Assembly (NCBI GenBank): GCA_003024785.1
Contig: PUQB01000363.1
Span: forward strand, 166,317-230,316
Origin: Selaginella tamariscina
Lineage: Eukaryota; Streptophyta; Lycopodiopsida; Selaginellales; Selaginellaceae
DNA: 64,000 nt
Reading direction: 5' to 3'
Part shown: positions 53,111 to 62,646 of the stretch, piece after piece
Layout of the letters: the number at the start of each line of letters is the position of its first letter
How positions within the stretch are numbered: position 1 is the stretch's first letter
Made by a program: the position numbers and the translations under genes
The notes under the pieces: generated by a model
Databases searched by the model: none
What the model was told of the DNA's origin: nothing
The model's input: the letters and a program-made list of their open reading frames with translations, nothing else

Positions 53111-56100
53111 AGGTGTGTGATGGAAAATGAAGTAGACATAATATTGCAAGAAGCACACTCAAGAAAGCATGGTAGACATTTTGCATGGACACTTCCAGCA
53201 CACAAGGTGTTACAATTTGGATTATGGTGGCCAACATTATTTAAAGATGCAATAGAATATTGTAAGAAGTGTCATAAATGCAATAAACATCAACTAGCAT
53301 TGCATCACCAAGTACAATCGTTACATTCCACAATGTCATTAGGACCATTCATGAAGTGGGGAATGGACTTCATGGGACCAATTAATCCTAAGAGTAGTAA
53401 AAGAAATTAATATATCTTAGTATCGATGGATTATGTTACCAAATGGGCGGAAGCTATTACATTATGCAATTGTCGAGCAACACGAGTTGCCAAGTTTATA
53501 TATAAAAACAATTTGGTGCTCTAATGAAACTTATTAATGATCAAGGAACGCATTTTGTAACAATTTTATCTTATGAGTACATATTATTGCTGGAATTCTT
53601 TTCAAATTTTTATAACTCCATGCAAACACATCTACATTTTGTTGTAATACGTTGATTGCCTTCATTCAGTATTCTAGTTCCAAATCCACTTTAATTTGTA
53701 CTTTGCGTGGCCCATGTTCACTTATCTTAATTTTTTATTTCTTCAATCTTTTTGTTACTCGTAATCTCTAGACATTGTTTGATTCTTGATATTCTATTTG
53801 TTATTCCATTGGTTGTTTGAATTTGCCAGTTAATCCAAGTGCTTTCATGTGTTGTTGTTGTGCATCCGTCATAACCATATTCTCCTCTCTATCAATTCCT
53901 GTGTTACAGTGGTTCTCATCTTTCGATGTCATTTGATATAGGTTGCTTATGCAATCTCTACCAATTCCAGATTACTGTCAAATAGTACTTTTTTCTCTTT
54001 CGTATTTAGACCATAATGCCAATTATAATCCTTCATTCCTAAGGGTCGAGTCAGTTGTCCAATTTGTGTCTTTTATTGAGTCGCTTCTTGTCCAATCTTG
54101 TATAATTTCATTTCGTCGTGTTCTCAGTCATGTCGTACTTTTGCATCTTGTAACTAGGATCAACCCAACAAAATTCGATAAGGTCAATTCGTCTAAAAAT
54201 TTGTAATACGACTAAGGACACATTGTATTTAATCTTTGCAATATCAATGTAAACTACTCTAATTATGCCAATGGGTCATACTTTTCTCTGATCTACCATC
54301 CATACTAAGAAGGGTGCATTCTCCATTGGTCTAAGTCCCAATTCCTTGCAAGCCTCCTCAATAATGTTGACTTCTAAGCCTCCATTTATGGGTATGTTTT
54401 AAATGTTGTTCTTCTAATACGCACGGTTATCATTGGTACTTCCTCATCCCAATCTTTTTCATCTCTAAGAATTCAGCCATATTCACCTCAATTGTGATCA
54501 TAGTTTGTTGGGTATTGTTTCCATTTAATAAGGTAGTTATTTGCATTTGTATGTACAAAGCAAGTGTAAGTAACTCCCCTATATTCAATTGTTTTGGCTG
54601 TTGTAATATAATGGCCACAATATGATTTCCAAGTGGCAATGCTGACGTGGATCCCATGGATTGCTCGATTGCTTCATACGATATAGAATCTTTATTGTCT
54701 TTTTGCTAAATTTTCTAGATCTAATTCACCACTTTTTGCATTGTATCTTTTTCTTCTTTTCAATTCTTGTGTACTGGTTCTTCTTTACTAATTTCCATCT
54801 AGACCCACTTAGCATGTGTTACTACATATGTTTCTATGGACAATAATTCCATACACTTTAACTTGTGATCCTGTTCTTCTTGGGAACCTTCTTGTTGGAC
54901 TTCAACCTTCCGTGATGTTGGTTCTGGTGCTAGTATTCCTAAGTTTTTTTGAAATTTGGACATTTGGTTGAATAGTGTCCCCATTCTCCACATGTGTAAC
55001 ATTGGACATTATTTAATCTATTACATTTGGTAGAGCAATGTCCCTTCTCCCCACATTTGAAACATGCCACACTTGGATTTCACTATGTTGCATTGGTGGA
55101 GCTAGTAATAGGGATGGCCCTGCTTGTGCAAGTGCTGGTAATAATGGTTGTCCTTATCGTGGTTTTCATTGTTGTTCTAACAATAATAACTAACATTGTC
55201 CACGAGGGTATCTCCTACCATTCATGTTTCTCCGATCATCGTTATACTATCTATGTGGATAATCAAACTTATTCATATTCCGTGTTGAATCCCATCTGGT
55301 GGTGGATAGCCTTTAGTGCGCCCAATCATCAAATGTGATTTGTACCTTGTACTTTGGCATTGTCTCACTTCATGTCCTACTCCTCCACGCATTTGACACT
55401 TCAATATTTTGCATTCCAAAGCACTGTGGCCTTCATTCTTACACATTGTGCATAATACTATTATGGGTCATACTTGTACCTCAGTTTCCCTCTTATGTGG
55501 TCTCTGTGGCTCGCATTCTTCATCGTCCATGTATTATGGTGGTTTCAACATTTCAATTTGTTCTACCTCCTTTATAGCATCTCTCAAGTTATGTGGCCTA
55601 GCCAACCATACTTGTAGTTGCAAATTCTCGCATAACCTATTGACATACCATTTCTTTGCCAATTTGTCACTGATATCATCTCACAGCGATTGTATATTCT
55701 TCAAAATCTATGCATGTAATCCTCCACTGCTTCTGTATGTCTTTGCCATAATTCCTATAACTGGACTGTAGAATCTTGCTTGTGATACTTCCCATTGCTG
55801 GCATCTCTTTTAGGGTGAATGGAAATATCCGAAGTTTCTCATTTCATCCATAATTTCATTAGCTTCACATGCTTTCTCAAACTGCTATATATGTTGATTC
55901 ATATCTTCATGCTCGAGACCGCAAAAGGCAGATGGTACCACCTTCCCAGTGATTGTTAGTTAATTCTCCCATCATTTCTGGTGTAGCAATTGCCAATGCA
56001 TAAACATACTTGTTGTTGTGTTGGTTCCCATGCCTCTAATTGTTCTTTATGCTATTGGCTTCTCGTTCCTCCAACTTTCTTCATGTCTTTATCACGACTT

Positions 56101-56455
56101 GTCATCGTACGTACTGCTCCTCTCATTCCCACTACTGTTGCTGGCTTATTTATTCATATCATTAATGTTTTGCAAGAATCCGTCAATAATCATCCATTCA
56201 TTTACTACTCGATGCTGCAGATCCATTTTCATTAGGCTTTGTTGAGCATTTTCCCGTCTTGCCCTCTTCTTGAGGTATGAAGTTTGGTGTAGATATTCTA
56301 ATTGAAGTCTATTGAAAGCCTTGAATCTCTTCTTCTACCATAATTTCTCCTCAAACTTCAATACTTCTTTGGGTTTCAGTCTACCCATTTCAGTACATCC
56401 TACACACAATTGTTAGTTACTTGCTAACACAATCATTCCTCCGTGGTTGCCATAA

Positions 56456-56757
56456 TGTTAACCTAAATTTTTCTACACCTAAAAAATGTATTGTGGTCTC
56501 CATTGTCAACCCATTAAGGGGATAATGGAATTTTGTGATATGTGAAAATTACATAAATCAGACTTCAAAAGGTTGGAAGAAAGTAAGGATGGTAGGTATA
56601 TAGTAGGTAGTACTACAGATCTCAACACAGTAGCGAAGAGAGAAAAGTATACTAAGAAAACAAAGAATAAGTAGCAAGACGTATTGAGAGTAAAAAGAGA
56701 GTATATATTATGTTTTAAACAGTGACACATAGTACAATATTTAGTATACCTAGGATC
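56456..56757 (-). repeat. Element J LTR (5', partial)
   Basis: Matches the first half of 7407-8025 up to TAGTATACC-AGGATCC and then departs, marking the right edge of the retrotransposon nest. Confidence 0.7.
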
Positions 56758-57046
56758 CATGCACGTTGTAACTAAAGTGGGCATGATACGTGAAAATGGG
56801 AATATAAAATAAATTACTAATTAATACTTAAGTTTTAATTATTAATTAATCATTTAATTAATATGTAATTAAGCCTTAAATATTAATTAATTAATTAATT
56901 AATCCTTCAATAACCTTACTTAGTAAGGAATATTCCTAAAATATCTTAGAATATTCATATTATTCTAAAAATAGTTTACAATAATGAAGAAATACTATCA
57001 AACATAATTACAAATGAAATCATTTTCTTATCAACATGTTAATTTT
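56758..57046. other. AT-rich border between retrotransposon nest and genes
   Basis: Contains TTAATTAATTAATTAATTAA-type repeats (about 56880-56905). It probably includes the 3' untranslated region of the gene that ends at 57047. Nothing else was seen. Confidence 0.5.
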
Positions 57047-58290
57047 TTATAAATACTTTCTTTCTATCATACAAAGAAATCTTTTCATTTTGTCTAAATC
57101 ATCACTCTCCGGATTAATCAAATCATTTTGGTCAATATCTTGATGTTGTTGCCACCACTTAACACTCTCACGAATGCAATTGGGAGTTGCCATCCTTGTT
57201 AATACATAAGATGTGATAAGAGAAGGTCTGCATAAAGGCTCATCTAAAAACTGACGTTCCTTAAGAATAATATTATAAAGCGCCCGGTTGCTATCCTTCA
57301 TTTTATAAAATTCAATATCACGAGAAAGAAAAGCTTCAGGAAATGTATGATACGGTGGATACTGCTCACAAAAATTTTCGAGATTCTTCTTTCTGAGGCA
57401 CGTATCCAAGTAGTTCACTAGCTCATCCATGATATCGATATCAGAATATGGATCGAAAGTGATTGGATGAATACAAGCAATGTTTTGGTTGAGCATAGCC
57501 TTCTGAGGAGAGTCGTCTACTACTAAGATATGTGCATTCTTCGTTATCCTTAAGCGACTGATCTCCCCATGAGTCCCAATTATTCTTTCATTCTTGAAGA
57601 AGTATGGCTTGCTTTCCTTTCTTATATTGTGAAATTCGAGAGGTTTATAACACATTCGCTGGTCAAAAATCCAATCTTTACGAATCACCTCTTCTGCAAC
57701 ACTACAATGTTTCTTAAGTAAACTCAACAGCGGTGTTAAGTTATGAATCTGCATGCATGACCAAATCCCCACAAGCGCACCCATCTCCTTAAGCTTTTGA
57801 AAGAGACGATCCAACCCTGGACGAAAAATAATATCATATCGAAATTTACCATGACAAGGAATGAAATCTCCTTGTTTGATTTCTGTTTTTCTATCCTCGG
57901 GCCTTTGTCGATGAAGCAGAACACCATTGACATCCAACAACACAATATGGCCATGAGTAACGTGAGATAGCGTTGCCTCTTGAATACTTTGCAAATCACT
58001 TGTTTGCTCCCTTTCACATTTATCCGTTGCCACTATTTCGTTGCCTATCCCTTCATCATTTAATTGTACATCATCCTTACAAGATTCAGATATTGCATGC
58101 GCTGAAGAAATTGATTTCGGAACTGAAGCCAATAAAAATGATGATGCAAAAACTGAAGTGGCCCCCATGGTAACGATGTTTTGAGCTGCATTATTATCCA
58201 TTTCCTGCATGAACTCTGTCATTCTGACATGTGGCACAAGAAATTGTCGCCAAACCCCTCTCTTACCTCATGGCAATGCTGAAAATCCAT
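57047..58290 (-). CDS. FCP1/NIF-type HAD-fold protein, plant DxN variant
   Basis: One uninterrupted 386-codon stretch (57047-58204) encodes an FCP1-homology (NLI-interacting-factor-like) domain. The nucleophile motif is LLDVNGVLL (DxNGV, not the canonical DxDxT/V). RPGLDRLFQKLKEMGALVGIWS and a second acidic motif VVDDSPQKAML follow. Members of this superfamily are mostly Ser/Thr phosphatases; plant paralogues with DLNGLL at this site are known to me as HAD/FCP1-like proteins, whose activity is unclear because the second Asp (acid/base) is replaced. The N-terminal ~100 residues are low-complexity and acidic. Start: either an in-frame ATG at 58237, or, preferred here, an eight-codon first exon (58267-58290, MDFQHCHE) joined over a 62-bp intron (58205-58266, GTAAGA...CATGCAG) in frame to EMDNNAAQ. 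No membrane segment or clear transit peptide was seen. Same strand as the next gene, 364 bp away. Confidence 0.8.
58205..58266 (-). other. Predicted 62-bp intron 1 of the FCP1-like gene
   Basis: Donor GAG|GTAAGA and acceptor CATGCAG|GAAATG, keeping frame. If it is not spliced, translation could start at 58237 instead. Confidence 0.5.
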
Positions 58291-58654
58291 GTTCTCAATT
58301 ATTTCATTACATCTGCAAAATGATAATTAGCTGACCTTAAAATTATCAAGGTATATTATTTACCTTGTTAATGTGTGACCCATGTTTGAACTAAAAGCTT
58401 CATTAATCCTTGAGAATTTATTTTCTGTACAAATATAAAAGAAATATACAAAAATGCCTTATGTTACACTCATTTACAACTATTCATCACTCTATCAATT
58501 CATTATCAATTCTTCTTCGCTATTACCTTCTGAATGAGGCGAAGAAGGTCTAAGCCGCTTGTGAGATGGTTCAAGATCTTCTGCATCTTCTATTGATGTT
58601 TCCATGGGTCCTGGAGTGTGCGAATGTTCTGTACTCCTCGAGATAACTTCCGGT
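58291..58654. other. Spacer between the two host genes
   Basis: Holds the 5' leader of the FCP1-like gene, including an acceptor-like TTTTGCAG about 20 bases before its first exon. On the minus strand a short coding-like stretch (58495-58700) has an acidic tail and a nuclear-signal-like KRLRPSS. It could be an alternative C-terminal exon of the upstream gene, but the intron needed would be only about 43 bp, so this is doubtful. Confidence 0.4.
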
Positions 58655-61593
58655 CTAATATCTGATTTGTTCGTTCTCAGACTCCGAGATTGAACCAGAT
58701 TCACCTTCAGAGCTATCGCACTTATCTGGAGGGAACTTTCTCAAATACGCCTTTATGGAATCGTTGGGGTACTCAGTTGAGACCCAATCTATCCACTTGT
58801 TCAGGTCCTCAACCATGGTCTTATCCTTCTCAACGGCAAACACACATGTATGCCGAAGGTAACACTCCTTCAAGACGGACCCCCTAGTGCAGTAGTCAAA
58901 AACCCACGCATCACTGTGAGGACCCCTGATCAAGTTGACGATGCTCCGTGCCGCTTGACTTGTAATGTTTGGATAACGTACATTGCCGAATACGTCACTC
59001 ATACCTATCGGTGTATCGGATGGAGGTTCAGGGCCGTTGGAGTGCAAACAGATGCCTGGCCAGTCATTTGGAAGCTTGAAATTGTTTGGCGCATTCCTAA
59101 CAACCAAGTGAACAACAGTATCAATGCACTTGGGATTAGCATCGTTCATATAAAATCCTGTCCAACGATGTCTATTCTTCTTGGCGAAGGCGAAGGCAAA
59201 AGTATCGGTGACATGAGCAAGAATCAAGAAATAAATACCTGAAAAAGTAGGTATCAGTGAAGAGCGCAAGCATGAATTCAATAATAAATACCTTCTATGT
59301 ATATGCTTGCACGGCTAAGTTTCTCCACCAGATCCTCTAGTGCCCTATCTGTCGAAAGATTTTTTGACACCCGCCGATCCATCACGAACAATTGAAACGG
59401 TTTCCTACAAGCAGTGATGTTACCCCATAAAGTCTCCGAATCTAACAACAAACATCTGTAGGGCTTGTCGTGATTCGTAGCATCCTCCTTTATAAGGTTC
59501 AATTCGGTTCTCCGCTGCTGAAGGACTGCCATAAGAGAAGGCGTCATCCCAATGTTCTCCTTTTTGGCGTTGGCGTGCAATAGATTCTTGCCTAGATCTT
59601 CCGATTGGTTCACCCATTCGACAAGCATATCATCGTTCGTCACATGCAAATATTTGCTAACCTCTTCATATGTTGAAGTCGAGGTCCAACCCAGTTTGTG
59701 GCAGTGTATTCCCAACCACTCCTTGAAATGCCTGACCGTCTTCAACTCCATTGCCTTGAGATGAAAAGGAGAGGTTGGGCTGCTGTTATTATTTGTAGTT
59801 TGCCATCGATCACCAAATCAGCCAAGACTTCCATCTCCTCCATCGTTGTTCCATTTAAAGGCTTCAACCATGTGAGCTTGAAATCGTTGTCTACATCCTT
59901 TGTAGATTGAACAGACTTAGCCTTCGGCGTCTTACTGGGTTTCTTTGCAGACTTTTCTGAGGGCTCCCCTTCACTTGTCTGCTTCTTCTTCAGTGTTCCT
60001 TTTGAAAAGGATTCCATAATCCCCAACCATTTGGCAAAGATCCTATCTTCGGGGCAAGAAATCAACATCATCAGAAATGATGTTTCCTTCCCGCCCACCT
60101 GGGCAAAATCAACTGCTGCAATTTCTTCAACTCTCTGAGGAAAAAGACAGATTAATATACCGGCGAGATAAATCCCGCCCAAACAATTTGCTTACCCGGT
60201 ATTCCGCTGTGTATTCCCTGCGGTAGCTCTTTGTGGTCGCTGAAGAGATTCCCACACGGCTCGCGTGTGTTTAAACTTCTCCCATATTTTGCTGTTGTAG
60301 TGGTTGGTGTCGGCAGCGTCCCATTCCGCCGATAACTTATGGTACTGCTCGATTGTGAGATTCGGCTTAGCTAAAAACGCCGATCTTTTTGTCAGCTTCT
60401 CACGGGTATGCTCGGAAAGTTTTGTTGCCATCGTTCCTTTGTTGTGTTCTTCGAGAAGTCGTTGGGCTGCCGTTATTGTGTGCTGGCCACTAATGATGTA
60501 GTACTTGATAGATCTTTTATTCTCCGTCTGAATCTTCATGAGTTGTTCTGGTGTTGTGATCCAGACTTTGTCAGCACCCTTCCTTCTTTCATAGTATGGA
60601 CACAAAACAGCATTATGTGGAACGGTATAAGAATTGTCGTCCTTCATCTTCTCCATGAGCTCAGCTACACGTTCCTGGTTGAGTGGCCTGTAATTGAAGT
60701 TTGGGTTGACGCTGCAATATTTAACCCTACAAGGATAAATCTTATCATCCAACATCATTTCCTTGTGACTTATTGCAGCATGAGATGCCACAGGTGCAGC
60801 TGACAAAACGATTGATGATTTTCTTTTGCGATCCGAATCAACATGTGTGATCCCCGACTGCAGCTGTTCTAGTGTTCTCGGCACACTGCTCCAGCTCCCG
60901 AAGCTTCCTAAGCAAATTGAACGTGATCTGTAGAGAACCTGAGACCGAGCCACCTTCTCAATCTCCCTTATGATGTCGCTGTGTTCTTCTTCAATGTCAA
61001 GAGGGAAGATTGCTCCACTTGCTGATTTTCTGTATTGTGAAACAATATCTCCTGACAATACACCTACTCGATGAGTCTGAAGATCTTCGAAGTAGACATC
61101 CAGATGGATCCCCTCCATAGATGGGCTTTCGTTGAGTTGAAGAAGAACTCCAAGGTCAACATCATTAGTGAACACGTGAACGTCATTATCCACAAGTCGA
61201 CAAAACCACCCGAGATTAATGTTGTAACTGACGACCTCTGGATCCGAGAACGTGACATTGGATGGAACAAGGCATATCTGTCGAGCATCGTCCAATCTGG
61301 GTTCGCAGCCTGCTTTCGGGTGCTTGACTAGCGAATCAACTTTCCATTGTTTTGCTTGTCCATGAGATGTGACAGAGGTTAATTTGACAGCAGCCATGGT
61401 TGCTCCAATGCGCTTCCCATTTATCTTAAAATATGGCCAAGTTGATTCCAGAATCCCCCTGCCCATCTCTTCTCCTGCTCTTGTCTTTAATGTCACCTCA
61501 ATTCCACATCTGAATACAAAAATGATTAGTTCAAGTATCCGAGTATAACAGATTTTATTTTAATTCTTACCCAGAATTTGACGACGACTCCAT
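58655..61593 (-). CDS. ParB/sulfiredoxin-like plus degenerate DNA-methyltransferase-like fusion protein
   Basis: Five exons predicted from splice signals and frame: 61571-61593, 60196-61509, 59814-60132, 59292-59754, 58655-59238. Together they give 2703 bases, an uninterrupted 900-residue protein. Introns are 61, 63, 59 and 53 bp. Residues about 276-360 resemble the ParB/Srx fold: NYRPLNQERVAELMEKM, then YYIISGQHTITAAQRL in place of the ParB GERR / Srx GxHR box. A lysine-rich linker (about 490-525) may be a nuclear signal. The C-terminal third resembles a beta-class N6/N4 DNA methyltransferase: FQLFVMDRRVSK where DPPY would lie, and SIVNLIRGPHSDAWVFDYCT, with a degenerate SAM motif (DYCTRGSV, about 818) in place of DPFxGSGT, ending in FAVEKD. 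ParB-methylase fusions are common in phages and bacteria. Key residues look lost, so DNA or cofactor binding is more likely than catalysis. The acidic Ser-rich tail ends at 58655. The exon at 61571 extends in frame upstream of the ATG to 61632, so an earlier exon is possible. Domain calls are by eye. Confidence 0.6.
60133..60195 (-). other. Intron 2 of the ParB-like gene, carrying an array-type palindrome
   Basis: 63 bp, donor CCGG|GTAAGC. The acceptor is a tandem CAGAGAG; only the second AG keeps the reading frame. It contains the 18-mer GGCGAGATAAATCCCGCC at 60162-60179. Confidence 0.65.
60162..60179. promoter_or_regulatory. Intronic copy of the array palindrome
   Basis: GGCGAGATAAATCCCGCC is identical to the array copy at 63188-63205 and differs at two bases from the perfect palindrome GGCGGGATTAATCCCGCC. 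It lies 1.7 kb from the nearest array unit, inside the transcript of the neighbouring gene. Confidence 0.75.
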
Positions 61594-61735
61594 ACTAATG
61601 ACTCGATCTCCTTGTTTGATCAAATCGTCCTTCTGCAAAATAATACACTATAAATATAAATTATATAAAAACGCACACACACTTGTATAAACCCGAATAT
61701 ACAAAAATAATACACAGAGAGAAGTAGACGTAATT
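61594..61735 (-). promoter_or_regulatory. Upstream region of the ParB-like gene
   Basis: AT-rich stretch with TATATAATTTATATTTATAG-type runs on the minus strand, followed by an acceptor-like ATTTTGCAG (61633-61640). It is therefore either a 5' intron with a further exon upstream or promoter plus leader. No clear single TATA box can be chosen. Confidence 0.4.
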
Positions 61736-61822
61736 AACTGTCCGAAGCTCACATTTGTGTTAGTGCAAAAGAAAGATAACATTTCGTTTTAGAACCACCA
61801 CAAATGTGAGCTCTGGACAGTT
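61736..61822. repeat. 24-bp inverted repeat with 39-base loop (snap-back hairpin)
   Basis: Arms 61736-61759 (AACTGTCCGAAGCTCACATT and TGTG) and 61799-61822 are complementary at 22 of 24 positions, mismatched only at two adjacent bases. The loop is AT-rich. It lies between the ParB-like gene and the palindrome array. It could be a tiny MITE, a precursor-like small-RNA hairpin or a transcription signal; no family was recognised. Confidence 0.8.
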
Positions 61823-62137
61823 TTACATAGATTCCTAGCTTTTACTCGAAATATATGAAAGATGATAAAAGTAAATAAAATGAGATATGCAACTTATATA
61901 TACTAATACACATATATATTCACATGGAATTAATCTCGCCACCCCTTCAATGCCTCCTGAAAGAGTGGGCGGGATTAATCTCGCCACCTTTCTGGAGGCC
62001 TTGAACGGGAGTGCGGAATTAATCTTGCCACCCTTCTCGGTCTCAGAGAGAACTGGGCAGGATTTATTTCTCACACCCCTTCAGTGACTCCAGAAAGGAG
62101 GCGGGATTAATCTCGCCCACCATGTAAGGGATGGTTA

Positions 62138-62267
62138 AATGAATCTCGCCACCCTTCCCAGTCCCCTCCATTGGTATGTTGTAAACCTTCTACGTCTTAG
62201 ACAGAAACGTTTGGGATTGGTCCAACTCACCAATGGAGGAAAAAGGGAAGGGTGGCGAGATTCATTC
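62138..62267. repeat. Foldback unit inside the array
   Basis: Arms 62138-62176 and 62230-62267 are largely complementary (GAATCTCGCCACCCTTCCC and ACCAATGGAGG...GGGTGGCGAGATTCATT). A related, less symmetric copy lies at 62666-62790 (shared ACCATGTAAGGGATGGT, CCTCCATTGGTAT, TTGTAAACCTTCT, CAGACAGA). Confidence 0.8.
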
Positions 62268-62288
62268 TCCAACAGGCATTGAAGACTC

Positions 62289-62646
62289 GGCGGGATTAAT
62301 CCCGCCGCCCAGGGCCTTCACTCGGTCCCTATGCGGCGGGATTAATCCCGCCGGACGCCAATTCCCTCGCGGAATCGGGCGGGATTAATCCCGCCGCCTA
62401 GGCACTTCAGCAGGCCAATGGCGGCGGGATTAATCCCGCCCGATTCCGAGCAGGGAATTGGCGTCCGGCGGGATTAATCCCGCCTCCCAGGCCCTTCACT
62501 CGGGCCTTAGTCGGCGGGATTAATCCCGCCGAACGCCAATGCCCTGTGCGAAATCTTGCGGGATTAATCCCGCCGCCTAGGCCCTTCAGGCAGGCCAATG
62601 GCGGCGGGATAAATCCCGCCCGATTCCGCGCAGGGCATGCGTACGC
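62289..62646. repeat. Two copies of a 178-bp higher-order repeat
   Basis: Four palindromes with four different spacers form one unit: 62289-62466, repeated at 62467-62646. Matching spacers are, for example, 62396-62422 and 62575-62602 (GCCTAGGC-CTTCAG...CAGGCCAATGGC). Within a unit the second and fourth spacers are reverse complements of each other. Confidence 0.85.

Larger units (their letters stand above)
43335..53565 (+). mobile_element. Block H: plus-strand pol piece of the J/G family, split by G
   Basis: RT about 43370-43900, RNase H about 44020-44440 and the zinc-binding and early core part of integrase (53111-53565), in opposite orientation to J around it. No LTR of its own was seen. 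RT and RNase H motifs closely follow those of G (for example the Q-FIRNYASIARPLTMLLRKG region near 43930). It may be a remnant of a separate insertion or a rearranged piece of J. Decayed, with many breaks. Confidence 0.6.
7407..56757 (-). mobile_element. Element J: outermost non-chromodomain Ty3/gypsy element, now a nest host
   Basis: Oldest recognisable layer. The left LTR is 7407-8025 and the right LTR starts at 56456 and appears cut at about 56757. Its own sequence survives as 8026-9045, 11046-11714, 42076-43335 and 53566-56455 (minus strand). These pieces match the younger relative G: a long non-pol 3' region (about 8026-9045 and 11046-11714, containing GELVVVGL as in G), the integrase end (about 42800-43330), and the gag/protease region (about 54170-55900). 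A polypurine tract lies beside the left LTR (8026-8036 as read here). The candidate primer site TGGCAACCACGGAGG beside the right LTR is the same as in G. Heavily broken and old. It is interrupted by I, B and the opposite-strand block H with G inside. Confidence 0.75.

Noticed and set aside
58495-58704. Extra C-terminal exon of the ParB-like gene
   Set aside because: The frame could be reached only by an intron of about 43 bp, shorter than the other four; left as a doubtful alternative.
61736-61822. tRNA or known plant microRNA
   Set aside because: There is no tRNA cloverleaf or anticodon arm, and no microRNA family was recognised; it is kept only as an unassigned hairpin.
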